Shown here one piece after another: positions 40,701 to 55,700 of a DNA stretch of 64,000 bases. The notes beneath the pieces were generated by a model, which had not been told where the DNA came from, ran no database searches, and saw nothing but the letters and a program-made list of their open reading frames with translations. This stretch comes from Pithys albifrons albifrons (Eukaryota > Chordata > Aves > Passeriformes > Thamnophilidae): positions 35,074,381-35,138,380 of the forward strand of contig NC_092497.1 in NCBI RefSeq assembly GCF_047495875.1. The letters are read 5' to 3'. Every line of letters starts with the position of its first letter. Position 1 is the stretch's first letter. Position numbers and translations under genes: made by a program.

Positions 40701-43700
40701 AGCACTTGCCACAAGCACATGGTGATTAGCATTCAGGAGCTTCAGGAATACAAGTATAATCATCATTTTTATTATCTGATTTTATTGGGTACTGTAGTGG
40801 TCTTGGTGTCAAAGCAGTCAAAGGAGTACCAAGGAATCTGTTACAAAAAACACCTAGAGCAAGGCAGTGCAGATTCCATAGATGGCAAGGAACATCAATG
40901 CCCGGAGTTCAGCAGGTGCTTGGACTTTCCTGCTTTGTGCTCTTATATTCTAGATTCAGGGAGGGGTTATTCACCTTGGTAAAAACTCCTAGACTTTTCT
41001 AAATTTGTGTGGTGATATGCCTGACAGGATCAGCGTGTGTGACATTAAGACAGCTGCCTTTTAATTTGGCCCGTTTGGTGGGTGTCAATCAGGTGAAAGC
41101 TGCTGTACTGCGGAAAATTGTAATCTTGACAAAGTTGCATGATTTTGACAGTTTGCATTGCACATGCCTGTGTAGTAATGTTAAGAGTAGTCAGTTAACT
41201 GGGAAATGCCTGCAATGTAGTAATTGTTAAAAATAGTAATGGAAAAAGCTGATTTTTTTTTAATAATTGTGTTCTAATGAAAGGGGAAGGGATGCTTTTA
41301 ATCACAGCTGAGAAAATTGTAGCACAGGTGACAGTTAACTGTTTTTTGAGATGTAACTTTTTAAAAACTTTTAGCAAAGTATTAACATAAACTGGTTTGT
41401 GCTTACAGTTGTGACCTCTCCATAGTTAACATACTGTTGATATAGTAATGTTAACCACTTAATTTCTGTAGATGCCTTTAATGCCTTAATATCTGACCGG
41501 TGTTTAATTTCTGGATTTGCTTTTCTCAAGCCTCACATCTAATGGAACTATTGAGTTTTTGTTAAAGCTTGACCGATGGCTCTTTTTTTCTTTGCAGGTG
41601 TTTGTGGAAACACTAGACAAATGTTTCGAAAATGTCTGTGAACTGGATTTAATTTTCCATGTAGACAAGGTACTGTAATGACTTCTTGTAATACTTTTGT
41701 CAAGTAAAATGTTTGGCTTAACTGATACTCTGTAAGTGATTCTACTTTCCAGAGATGTCAGTGAGGCTGATGAAGGGTTTAAAGAATAAGTCTTATAAGG
41801 AACAACTGAGGGAGTTGGGGTTGTTTAGCCTGGAGAAAAGGAGGCTCAGGAGTAACCTCATTGCTCTCTACAACTACCTCAACAGAGGCTGTAGCCAGGT
41901 GAAGCTTGGCCTCTTCTACCAGTCAGGTGGCAACAGGACAAGAGGAAATGGCTTCAGGTTGTTGCAAAGAAGGTTTAGGCTGGACATCAGGAAGAATTTC
42001 TTCACTGAAAAGGTTGTCAGGCATTGGAATGTACTGTGCAGGGAAGTGGTGGGAACACCATCCCTGCAAGTGTTCAAGAAGTGACTGGATGTAGCACTTT
42101 GTGCTGTGGTTTAGTTGGCATGGTGGCGCTCTGGCAAAGGCTGGATTCAATGGTCTTGGAGATCTTTTCCAACCTTAGTAATTCTGTGATTTAATTGTCA
42201 GTGAAATCTAGACTGCTTCTGTTAAAATACTGGTTTTATGATTTAAGCTGCAGTGGAACCAGTGGAACATGTCTTTCTGAGGAACAGTAAGATAATGTGG
42301 GGAGATTTGCGTAACAATATTGGACATAAAATCTTAAAATCCAAGACATAATCTTAGATTGGGATTAGTTTCAAGAAATACTCTATTCTGTTTTGTTTAG
42401 GGTTAGGTATTGCATAACTCAGAACTGAAGTTACAAGGTTTTCCAGTTAAGGTTGGCAGTTGCCTTTCATATGCTGTTACTATGTAATTTAAATGCTGTT
42501 TGGATCATTCTGTTCTGGATCTCAGATTGTCTTTTTTCAAATATGTAGAAACTGTCCTGTCTGAATATTCCCACCTATAAGGAATGTGTCTTTTATTTAT
42601 TAATCTAGTTTTGAGAAATGCTGTTAATATAGTAATCTTTCATTTAAAAAGACTTTGTCTCTAGTTGTGATATCTACAATGCTGTGAATGGAATATACGC
42701 AATTTGGTCTTTCACCTCCTTTTTGTGCCTACCATTGGTTTCAGTGCAGTCGGCTTTTCCCATCTGTGAACATCATTTTCCTACCTTGAGTCTGGGAGTG
42801 TAATGCTTTTTGATGGAAAAGGCATCATAGAAAACTATCATAAGAATCTCTTAAAACTAAAAGAATATATTCTGTTAGGGATGTAAGGAAATACTTTTAT
42901 TTTTTCACAAGTGTTTGGCATCTACTGAAATATCCCTGGGAGTATCGTGATCTCTTCCACAATCTTATTATCTAACCAGAACAGTGAACCGTCCAGAATC
43001 AAATTGCTTGAAGACAAGGTATTTGCCAATTTTTCCAGAAGATTTTTTCCTTGATACATTCTTTCCCTGCATTTGTTACAGTATGCACTGGTGCCTTCAG
43101 GGAATACTTGGAACATAAGTAGGAGGTGCTCTAGATTTTTGTAAAACTACCACAAAATTGTCACTACAAAACAGCAATTTCAGATTTTGGAAAGCTGATG
43201 TTCTCAACTGTCAGATCTCTTTTGTAGTGTGTGCCTTCAGTCTTTCACTTGAACACTGTTTTGAATGCACTGTTGAAGTGTATTTTGCACTTCATTGCCT
43301 CTTAATGCTTTTTTAATTCAGATTTTTTTGTTTCTTTAGGAAAACAATTAGTGATTTTTTTAAATAACAAAAAGAAGAGAAAATAATGTGTATGTGCTAA
43401 TTTATTCTGGATTTGCAATGAAAAAAAACTAGTTTATATTAAAAAACTTTTGTTGCTGTTTATATATGGACAAACATGTATTTAAGGGAAGGGATTTAAG
43501 AGTCAAGGGATTAGTATAGTTACATAATGTTATTGGTCATACCTGTTATTTCCTTTCTTATACAGATTAACAAATAAAAGTAATTGTATGCTGTTATTTA
43601 GAAAACATTCTTCTCCCTTTAGAAGAAAAATGGGGCAAGACAAAGAAAGCAGTTAACTTCTTTAAAGCAATTCAAGCTTTACACATTTTTAAATACTGTG

Positions 43701-46700
43701 TATTAGTCTTCAATATTGCAAGCTGAAAGTGGGAAAAAATAGAGAAAGGTAAGAAGCATGATCCAAAGTATAGAACAGTTTGCATGGAAGAAGTTAAATA
43801 TTCAAGACACTGAAGGCAGAGAAGTAAGAAGTATGCAGAAAAAAGGTGTTCGAGAGCCAGAAAAGACCTGAAGAAAATTATCAACTGTATTTCACAGAAA
43901 TAAAGAGCAGTGGGATATCAGATAAAATCTCAGGAAGTTTGAAACAGAGAAAATGTGGGGTTTTTGTAATTGATAACCGAATTACAGAATGTCATCATTC
44001 CATTTTATGATAGATATCAAAAATCTTTTAAATAGATTCAAACGGGATGAGGTATACTAACCAAAGGAAAAAATTCTTAAAAGGAGCTATAAAATACAAT
44101 AATATACCATGAACTAGCATGCAGTCTGTGTTTCAGAAATCCTTAAGTTGGAGATATTTGGAAGCAGAAAATTTGTATCAAGATAAGTAGTACTGTTAGG
44201 ATTTCTTGCATAAATTTTTTTTAAGTGTCCGTTGGTGAGTTACTGAAAATAGATAATGAACTAGAATAAAGTTCTTTAAACATGCTTAATCATAGAATCT
44301 TAAAATGGTTTAGGTTTGAAGAGACCTTAAAGATCATGTAGTTCCAACACCCCTGCCATGGGCAGGAACACCTTCCACTAGACTAATTACTCAGATCTGC
44401 ATTCATTGTGTTCTTGAACACTTCTAGGGATGAGGCACCCACAACTTATCTGGGCAGCCTGTGGCAGTGCCTCACCATCCTCACACTAAATTTCCTCCTA
44501 ATCTCCAATCTATCTTCTTTCAGCTGATGGCCATTCTCTCTTGCCCTATCACTATATGTTCTGTGAAAAGGCCCTCCAGGTTTTCTGAGGGCTTTCTTTA
44601 GGTACTGGAAGTCTACAATAAGTTCTTCCTTGAGTCTTCTTCAGGCTGATCAACCCCAGCTGATCAATACTCAGCTTTCCCCCATAATGGAGGTCTTCCA
44701 GCCCTCTGATCATCATGGTGACTCTTCTGGGCTTCTTCCAACAGGTCATCATCTTTCTTGTTTTGGGGACTTCAGAGCTACAGGCGGAGTCTCACCAGAG
44801 CTGAGTGGAGGGGCAGAGTCACCTCCCTTGACCTGATGGCCACTTTGCTTTTGATGCAGCCCAGGATGTGCTTGATTTTCTGGGCTGCAAATGCACATTG
44901 CCCACTCATCTTCAGCTTCTCATCCACCAACTCCCCCAAGTCCTTTTCCTGAGGGTGGTTCTTGATCCATTCTCTGCCCAGACTGTAGTGCTCGCTGTTG
45001 CCCCAACCCAGGTACAGGACCTTGCACTTGTCCTTGTTGAATTTCATGAGGTTCACCCAGACCCACCTCTCAGGCCTGTCCAGGTCTCTCCAGTGTCATC
45101 CCTTCCCTCCAGGATGTTGACTGCACCACACAGCCTGATGTTATTAGTCAACTTGCTGAGGGTGCACTTGATACCACTGGCCATGTCGCTGACAAAGATG
45201 TTGAGCAGCACCAGTCCCAATGTTCCCTGAGGAAGCTGCTCATCAGTGGTCTCCACTTGGACATGGAGCCTGCCACAGCTTTGCATGTGACCTTTCAGTT
45301 ATTTCCATATCCATCGAGTTGTCCAGATGCCAAATCCACGTCTCTTTGGTTTAGAGACAAGGTTATTGTGTGGGACAGACAGTGTCAAATGCTTTGCATG
45401 AGTCCAGGTAGATGAGATCAGTCACTCTTTCCTCATCCACAACCTCTTTAACCCTGTTATAGAACCACCAAATTTGTCAGGCATGATTTGCCATCAGTGA
45501 AGTCTGTCACCAATCACCTCTGTATATTCTGTGTGCCTTAGCCTAGTTTTCAAGAGGATTGCCTCCGTGGTTTTGCCACTGTGGTGAGACTGAGTGGTCT
45601 GTATTTCCCTGGATCTTCCTTACTTCCCTTCTTGAAAATGAAGGTTAAGTTTCCCCTTTTTCAGATGGTGGGTACTTCACTGGACTGCTGTGACTTCTCA
45701 GATGTGACAGATAGTGGCTTAGCCAGTTTTCTCAGAACCTGTTGATATATCTCATCAGGTTCCATGGTCTTGTGCGCCTTGAGTTTCCTTAAATGCTCTT
45801 GCACCCAATCTTCTCCTATGGTGTGCAATTCTTTTTTCTCCTAGTCCTTGTTTCCACCTTGTGCAACTTCAGTGGTGTAGCTGGAATATTTGCTGGTGAA
45901 GAAAGTCTTTAAGTGTGTCAGCCTTCTCTACATCCTAGGTCTTCTGTATCCTTCTTGAGAGGACCCACATTTTCCCTTGTCTGTCTTCTATTGCCAACAT
46001 ACCTATAGAAGCTTTTTTTGTTAACCTTGATTTCTTTGGCCAGATTTACTTCTGTCAGTGCTTTGGCTTTCCTAACCAAATAGCGTAAGTAGAAATTGTA
46101 TCTTTCGTGTTTGGATGATGGAAAGGTAAATGTTATGGTGTACAACTTCTGTAATAAGAAAGAGTGCATGTGAAATACTGAAAGAACTGCTGAGCAGTAA
46201 TATTTCTTTATATCTAAGAAGATTAAGGAAGGTATTTTCTGAGAGTTTTGGTAGAGAAATTCTAAGGTTCCCTCTGTGGACTAGTGTGCTTTAGAAAAAA
46301 ATTATATTCCTGCTGTTGTTTCTGTGTATATGTAGTCTCAATTATAGGCAATTGTATTTGTGAGCAGCTGTATTCAGAATGGTGTTCAATCTCCTTCTTC
46401 ACTGCATCTTTCACAATAGAGGTAATGTCAATAAATGCCAAAGGCTGGTCATTGACTCCAGCCATACAAGTGTACTGCTGTTTTGTGTAGTTACAGCATC
46501 AGTGCCACAGCTGGCTTGGACCCTGAAGTTTGCCTTCTACCATGTCAATTACTTCTTCATATGTAGCTTGCTGGCATGTTGCAGATCTCTTTCAGAATTT
46601 ACACCAAGGGGAACTGATACCTTGGTGAGATGCATCCTTTGAACATGTAAATCAAGTTCTTTCTCTTGGTTATCAAACAGTGTTGCTTTGATCTGCTGTA

Positions 46701-49700
46701 GCAGTTGGCCTGCAGCCTTTTATTATCTGTATTCTATGTGCTCAAGGAAGCTTTTTTATCATTATTGCAGTTCAAGTTCTTAGAACTATGGAATAGTTTA
46801 TACTGAAAGGGTCCTTTGGAAGGCATATAATCTAGTTCTTACTGCTTGAGCTTGGCTACTTCTTGAGTTTATGTGTGCCTTCAAATTATACAAAATTCAT
46901 CAAACAGATTGCATCATAGAATTGTTCTCTGAACTATCATGCATAATGTGCACTTACTGTAGAGGTGCTGCACTAAACTTTATGACCATCACAAGTGGTG
47001 GAGATGTTTACCTTCAAAATGCCATTAGTGGTTATTGTTGATCTCTCGTTAAGGAAAATCAATGCCTGTGCTGGTTTAAAGGCAAACCAGCAGGGGAAAT
47101 GAACTCACCACGAGAGAGAGATTATAAGTCAGAGCTAAAAATTAATAATAATAATATTACAATAAATACACTGGCACAAAAGGGAAATTGCTTTCAACTC
47201 ACAAAACCCCAGCAGTATAACCCAGTGTCCTGGGGCACAAACCCGAGGGGGTTTGTTTGCCCTTGTGCTGAGACCCCTGTGGCTCCCCCAAATCCAGAGC
47301 AAAAGGAAATGAAAAACCTGTTGGTGCAGGCGAGGGCTGTGGTCTGGCTGAGACCAGTGATCTCCTGCTGTCGAGGTCCTGCTGCTTCTCTGGATCCGAC
47401 AAGAAGTTCCCACTACTTATGTACCCTCAGGGAGCACCCAGTCCCTCCCCCTGGGCGGGGACTCACACAATGGGTGATTAACTCTGGGAGCCAGGGGGTG
47501 TTGAACTGTTGATGGCCCCTTAGCAGCTCCACCCCCCTCAGGCTGTGTGTGAAGGTGATAATGACTCCCTGGGCAGCTGCTGCTAATGGTCCATTGTCCT
47601 TGGGGAATGAATAGAGGGGGTAGAATACAGAGCTTTGATCACCCCACACACAGTGTTAACTGGTCCCTCCTGCTGAACTAGGACAATGCCTTTGTGTGTA
47701 TATAATAGTTCCTATATTTAAACATACCTGTTTCATCAATGTCCTGAGCTGGTTTATGTAGTCCCACAGTTTGAGTTCTACCTGTCAGTCTTAGTCCTAG
47801 ATGCTTAAGTCTCTGTATTTATGGTGTAGCTTAGCAATGTCAGTTCTACTTCTAAGCCTAATATTGGTGTGTGTGGTGGGTGAGTATCATTGCCTCTGTT
47901 CCTTCATAAGTGTAGCCCAAAATAGTTTTTACACATCTATTTGTGAGCAATTTATTTAGTCTTGTAGAACCTTCCTCCTAGAAATATTGCTGCTATGATG
48001 CTAATTAGAACTTATGTCCATAATCATTGGGTAGAAAAGAGGAACTGAAAAAGAGGAATGTGAAAGTTGCTTCTAGTATTGATAAGTGAAGTGGTGTAGC
48101 AGATGAGTTCGTAACAGAGCTAAGAGCAAAGATGATACTGGAGAAAGGAAAACCAAGTTACAAGCTTTGTTCCCAAATGGTTTTAATATAATTGCTAACA
48201 CTAATTAAGGGATTTACAGAATATATTGTTTCCTGGGTATTGAGGAATCTAGATAACATCTTCAAATTGCATGTAGGACATCTTGCATTTTTGAATTCTT
48301 TGGACTCTTTTAGGTCCATAATATATTGGCCGAAATGGTCATGGGTGGAATGGTTTTGGAGACCAACATGAATGAAATTGTCACTCAGATTGATGCTCAA
48401 AATAAACTGGAGAAATCTGAGGTAAGAGTGATACATTATGTAATTTCTAAACTATAAACGTTGTAGTAAATGCATGCTTTATAATGCATTTATAAACTGC
48501 ATAGTATAAACTGCTTGCTTATAATGCCAAAAATTTACAAAGTATCTGAAGACGTTGTACCTTTCATCCTAAGTAATACTTGCTTAGACTTGCTACTGAT
48601 TACTTTTTGCTATTTGTATCCGATAGCATTGTCTGTCATTGCTATTGAGATACTTGGATAGTTCTGCAGAAAACCTTTTATTTCCAGCATATATATTGTG
48701 ATAAACTAATGACTCTGGCAAAATAAAATTAGGCAAAGGAACAAAGTGTGTTTACAAAGACTACTAGCACCTGAAATAAGTGACAGCATTAATAGTGCAA
48801 AACAAAAAGATATATCAGGCTGAAATGGACTAGATAGAATTTAAAGCCCAGTTTTAGGCCCTTTAAAGTAAATATGCATGCTGCAGTTTTGTCAGTCTGA
48901 ACCTTTGGTCTTCAGTGAATTGAGAAAATTACATTCTCTATATGCCTATAACAGTATGAGTGAGGGAGGTCATGTAAATTCTGGGAATCCCTTTTCAATT
49001 CAACAATTCTTGGACTTGTGTTTAGGAAAGACACTTAAGACTAAGAAAGGATTTTAGAATTACTTTAGCCATGACATGGAATATTTCTGTTCCTTTAATG
49101 TCACCAGGCATGCCTTGTAAGCTGAAATACTGCTAGTACATCTTAGCTGAGTGTGTTTGATTCTTACTGATGAGAGTAATTCCATAGAAGAAAACATTCT
49201 CAGATTTTTAAGTGGAATATTCAAATTTCTGAACCAAGTTTCTTTGAATTGGAGACTATTTCTGAAGTTGAAATCTTCTGAGTAGACTGCAATCTTGCAG
49301 GTGGCATAAATATGAACTAAATGACACTTAGGAGCTAAACCAGAGAACTCCCTACTTCCAACTGAAGTGCAATAAAGAGAGAAATGAATTCTTCAGCTTT
49401 TTTCTGGTACAGTGTATACTGTTCTCCTAATTCTGTAGTCTCACACTGTGCCACCTCAAGTTTTTTTTAATACATTTAATTGTCTATTGGGCACAACTTC
49501 CAAACTATAACCAAGAGCAGGACAACAGTATGTGAAAAACAAGAAAAAGCTAGGTATGATATGATACAGAACATAGCAATATGTATCTGGAAGGACTGTA
49601 TTGTAGATTTTGAAGATATCCAAAAGGTTCATTTTAATACTTTCCTCAAATTTGGAGTTGTCCTCTGTGTATTTTTTTAATTTGATGGAAAAGTAGCATA

Positions 49701-52700
49701 GTGTTCCCAAAAGCTGAGCTTACTGAGCAGCTATGTCCCACCATGTAATATGTACATATGGGTTTTACCTGAAAATGCTTAATTGTGTGAAATCTGTTAC
49801 TAATTCAGCTGTAGACCAATCTCTGACTGGTCATCTGAAACACTTCAGTTCAATGCAGCCAGCTGCAATACTTGCTGTTTTCCATTATTCATCAGTAAGT
49901 CATTCTTTCTTTCAGTATAAAAATAGGTGGTAGAAGATACAAGAAAACCATGTTCAGCTTGGAACTTATGCAAAGCAAATAGCAACTACTTCTTTTACAC
50001 TCAGCAATTAATTACAGATTTATAGAAGACAAAGAAGTAGTGATAAATTAACACACTTGGTGACTGGGATCAAGGAGAACATTTCACTGCTCACCACAAA
50101 TACTTATTTTTTCTTAGTTTAGTGACTATTTCTTCTCAAATTTAACAGTTACTGAGATACATCACAATATCTGGTAACTGTTTCCTCAGATCATTAATCA
50201 TTTGTTTCATGTGTATCCACAGAAATTTCCTGATTGCTATTTCTTTTCCTTTTGTCTCTTTGATGAAGGTAGTAAATCTCACAGTATGTCTTTCCTGAAC
50301 ACTATTTTCAAGACACAAGCAAATCCATGTAAATCAAACTCAGTAATAATAAATTTCAAGTGCTGGTCACTAAGAAATCAAAACTAGTGGATCTTCTTAG
50401 TTTCCTTTAATTAAAAAAAATAAATTATTTGAAAAGCTAGAAATTATTATGGTGTAGTTTGTAGTTTATAGGAGTGCTTCTTGTGCCACAGCACTATTGC
50501 TTTACTCTCTTTTGCTTTTAGACCTCCACCATAGTTCTTGCCTTCATAAAGCAGCTACTTTAAGGGTAAATTGCCTTGTATAGCTGAAATAATGAAACCA
50601 GTGAAGTTGTAATTCAGGTTTTCAGAAATATTTCAGTTTTTATTGTGCTCATCTAGCTTCAAGTCATATACAAAATACAGCTATTTGACATTGGATATTT
50701 GTTTACTTATACATAGTTTCTAATTAAGCTTTCTGTTAGAAGTTAGTGAAGAAGACTGAATATATTTATTAATTCCACATATATTTTAGAAAAGTTATCA
50801 GCTCAATTTGTTAGTGCTTTTAACAGAAGTTAATTATTTAAACCTCTATAAGGGAGTCCCTAGCTTTGATTTGTGATTCAGCTCTTATATTGCTTGGATG
50901 GGCTACAAAGGAAACTATTTCTTTACTAAGAAATGTTGTCTTAAATGCATTTCCCTACCTTTCAGTTTAGTATTTATCTTTGAATGGGTTTTTGGTCAAT
51001 CTTTCTAAACCCAAAGGTTTGTTGTGATAAAGGGAGGGAATGTTTTGGGAGAGGGGCATCGGGATTTATTCAGAGCTTCTGGAAGTGTTGTAGGTAAACC
51101 TGGGCTACCTCTTCTCTATTTGGAGTATTCAACTGCGTGTGATTTAGACTTTTAAGTTGGGCCTCATTTTTTCCGAACCTCCTGATCTTTTCTAGCTCTT
51201 TCCATTCTTCTCTCTTACAGACCTTTATCTTTCAGTCTCCCAGACAGGACAGGTAGACAAAGGTATTGCTGACTTTTAGAAAAAATGTACTTTTAACAAA
51301 AAGGGAAAGCAAAATGATGTCAAAGGCAATAAATTATGTAGGCCAGACTCAAAAATTATGTGTAAAAATACCCATACAAGTCCTTGTAGCCTACTTTTTG
51401 TGCTAGTTTCTTGTAGTTCCCTCATCTTTTTATTGGCTATAGTGTATTTTACTAGCTTTTCATTGACATCATATTTTTTATTTTATTTCTCTTCCTGCAT
51501 TTTAGAATTTAACTTTTCTTTGTGTCATTGTTTAACAAACAAAGGAATAAGAACTTGTGTGAATATTAACCAAAAACCCCTGCAAAAACAATCTCAAGAA
51601 AAATTGAGCACACAGATAACAAAATTATGATATGATGGTCTAATAGAATAGCTTCCTCATTGGGATAATCTTGTCCCTAGTAATCTAAGATAAGTAATAT
51701 GAACTGTTTTGCTTCACTGTTTAGAATTTCCAAATGAAAACATAGTTTTACCTGCTTGCAAAGAGAAGTTTCAAAATAAGCTTCAGATGAAGGGAACATT
51801 AGACTCCACCCCCCAAAACCCAACAAACTCCAATAGTTTTATACATAGAGAATACAATTATACATGCAACTTGTAAAGATGTATAAATTCTAAAGTTGAT
51901 CATCCACCCTTAATTATATCAAACATAAAATGAGAAGGGCTGTCAGCATGTACTCAACTTCAGAGGTACATTTGCTGCTGTTATAATCTGAATAACTGGA
52001 TTTTGTTCCAAAATATCTTGGTAACTGTAGTCACGAAATATTAACAAGGAACAGAAGGAGGAGGAGGAAAATGTATATTTGAATTCAATTTATGGTCATT
52101 GTCACCATTTGTTTTTTGATAAATTTAGGTCAGCTCAACAGTTTGAGTGTCAGTCAGAGTTAATGGCAGTACTTCAAAATTAATGTCCACTCTTTTAAAG
52201 TGTATATGTATTCAAACTGCAGGTATTTTAAAAAGATGGAAACTTAAACAGATGAAGTTTATTGTTAATAGCTTTGCTCTTTACTTTTAATGTTATCTTT
52301 CTAGGATAAAGTACCATAATACCTTTAAAATTTAACAAATAAAATTCTGTAATTGGATTCAGTAGCACTGAGTTGTAAATGCATTAGCTGAAAGTAGCTT
52401 TTAGTAAGATGCAACATTTTAATCTAAATTTGAAGTATGTTACAGCACACCAAGAAAATCAAGCACATGATCTTCCTCTGCCTAGTATGTCAACACTTGT
52501 AACATACAGTCTGTATTTCATTGGTAACACTAGCTAGGGAGCTTGATTTCAGGATTTTGGTTTGCTTTATTTTTGGTTTCCGTTTGTCTTTGTGCACAGC
52601 TAATTTTCTTTTTCTGTGTTCTGCTCACACATACTATGTTTTTATTTTTGGGTCTGGCAATGAAAAACAAACAAAGAAATGATTAGTCATTCCCATCCAT

Positions 52701-55700
52701 TACTCTTTTTGTGATTCAAGTGCTTAAAATTTCTAAGAGTATGTCTTAAGTCTTATCTGTTTGGCCTCATTTTGATATACTTGCAGACTTCATTTTGGTT
52801 TTTCTCTAATTATGTTCATTTATTTAACCTCATAAGCAGGGGACATAATCATTCCTTTATATTATGTATTGCATCCTTTCATGATTTCATAACCCTGCTG
52901 CTTTGAAGTAACACTTGTTCTGAAAAGAAGCATTGCTATGAAACAGCATTAGCAGAGAGGTCCTGGTACCTCCAAAATACCTGGAAAAGGGTGGATGTTT
53001 TGCAAAGTGTTAGCCTTCATTATTTTGTTTTCCAGTAGGCCGTGTATTTTTATATATTTATTTTAGTGACAGCTAGCTCTGTGTGGAGTTATTTGGCATG
53101 ACAACTGGATTTTTTTTAAACTTGTATATGCATATTTACAGTGTCCGTGATGTGCAATACTTTCCTCAAATGATCTGAATTTCTTTTTAAAGAGTAAAGC
53201 AAGGTTGCTGCTATCACTTGTATATGAAGTTATCAGTGGGGCATTATGAGAAAGGTGATAAGAAGAAAGAAAATTGATTCCTGCAGTGATTAACAATGAA
53301 CTAAGTAAATTAATGACAGGTCATATTTCTCACTTGATAGTCTACGATCAGTAGAGTAAAAGTTCGGTTGTTAAATGTGACTGTTTCAATCTATAAAATG
53401 ACATCTTTTTTTGCATATATGGTATTACTCTTTCACTGTAAAAGTATATGAACATGTTAACAAGCGTTTTTAGCAATAATAGAACCAAACATTTTAATAT
53501 GCAGCGTTTCAACATTAAAGCACAACTAACAAATTAAATTGAGAGTACAAAGCAGCTGCAGCAAAAATGTGGTGTATTGGCTTAATGTAATACCAGCTGT
53601 ATGCAATTTGTATTTTATTTCTGAAATTTCATTAATATGTCCTGAGAAGTTTCATTTTCACTTGCTTCAGTCATTTGCTCACTGTGACAAGGCAATTCAT
53701 CATTCACTACACGTTTAAAACTTGCTATGTGTTTTGGTTTTACTCAAGTGAAACAGTTTTTTCTTTGCACCTCACCAACTTACCTGCTGAATTATTTGAT
53801 AAAAATGGCAGTTGAAGCTTGTTGAGTTCAGTGTTACATGGATGGCTCTTTTAGTCAGTTGCTTCTAGAAAACTCCTTAAAAGCATGTGGGGCTGGAGTA
53901 CTTCTTGTAGTACATTTGTGTTTGTAAATACAGTTACTTCCTGTAAAAGAAATTATAAATTCATGGAAGGACTGCATACCTGTTCACTGCTTGACTTGCT
54001 AAAAATGAATGCTAAGGACTTCAGATGTAATAGCCTTTGAATTGTGTTAGCTATCCAGTTTGGAAGAGCAAGTACTTTTCAGGCATTTTATCCATTAGAC
54101 ATTTTTATAAACTGTTTTCTTTCTCTCAGAAGTACTGTGTTGTGTTTGGTAGTGTTGGCATTAATTGTGCTAAATAGCATTCTGCTGTGCATAGTATGTA
54201 TACACTGTTCTAAAAACTCAATACAGAGAATTACAAGAGAAGAGAATGTAATGGTTTGAAAATCTCTACACCAGCATATGATAGTGAAAGACAATCTCGC
54301 TGTCAAAAAAAGAGGTAATCTGACATTTCTAGCAGTTTTATCTGGGATCTTCACTGATCCAGAATGGTTCTCATGAAACATGACTTTTGAAAATTTGACT
54401 GTATAGGGGGATGGAAGGGTAATGCTCATTTCAGTTGTGGTATGTTAAATAATTCTCAATTGTGCCTCCATTGTATCCTATGCCATTGGGGCGGGAGGCA
54501 GGGAGTGTAAGTCTGTATAAAGAGGCAGGTAGGTAAAAATGATGACCAGTTATACTAAAACTATTTGTCCATTAAGAATAAAAACTTCCATTAAATGAGG
54601 GTAAGGAATCTCCATCCTAGTCACCCAGAAGGCATGTCTCTTGAATTGCCAGTCATGCCTGTTTGTGTGGACTATGTCCATTATTTACAGTATTTTTCTG
54701 ATTTCCCATTGTTTCAGTTATAAATTGTATAATTCATAGATTTTTATTAGTATTTGCATCTCTGTGGAAAACAGTTTACATTGCTCCACTTTGATTTTGC
54801 GTAAAGAATTTTTCTCCAGTTACTGCATATAGAATTCAAAAGATTATAAGCATTTACTGTTCATGGAATAACACTTCACTGTTAGTTACTCCTTCATTAA
54901 GATTAGTATTTCCATGTTCTCAAATATAAAAGGTCAGTGTTGAGCAGCTTCATGCCTTCTGAATTTTTTTAATTAATAGCAAGAAATAACAATGTCTAAT
55001 ACTGCTCCTATAAGATATTGAAGATTTTGGATACTTGTATTTGCTAATACTGCTAGTGTTAGGTCCAGATTTTCCTCTTCATGAAGATGCTGCAATTGAA
55101 AGAGCCTCCAAAGTGAATGACCTGGTAGACTTGGTGATGATAAAGGAAACCAGGAAAAAAGAGTCTTTGAAAATACTTTCTTGTACCTTTTTAGTTTTAC
55201 TTAGTATGGACTTCTGAGAACTGATAACTTTACTTATGTCAGGGCCAAAGTCAGAGCAAATTATTTGATTACATTAGTGATTTAAGTTCCCTAAGCTTTC
55301 TCCTCTACACCCACAGGCTTTTCCCAGTTTTGGCATGTCTCATAGAGAAGTGTTTGGCAGGGAAGATGTTGTTAATAGGTGACGCATGACTTTATGGTCT
55401 CTTTTCCTGGTACTGGAAATCCTCCTGTGACTAAAATCTAGATATTTGTGATGCTTTAGCCTTTCCACGTGGTATGAAAGGGTTACTTCAAAATCAGAAA
55501 CTTTAATCCATTTTATTTTTACTATAGGTTATGTTTTTGAGGGGAGAAGGAAGAACGGTAGGTAGTATCTTAAGTGGAAATCTTATGTTAACTTGACCTT
55601 ATGTTTATTTCTTAGAGCAGTAAAAGGGAGAAAATATTTTTTGGGCAGTCTTCAAAAAATAAGATTGTTATCTGAGGAATGGATGTCTATCTCCTTTTGA

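Noticed and set aside
47099..47512. 137-codon frame inside the solo LTR
   Set aside because: It lies wholly within the LTR, has no similarity to a viral or host protein that I recognise, and starts near the LTR end.
54044..54259. 71-codon hydrophobic frame in AP3S1 intron 5
   Set aside because: The hydrophobic run comes from T-rich sequence, with no exon signals on either side.
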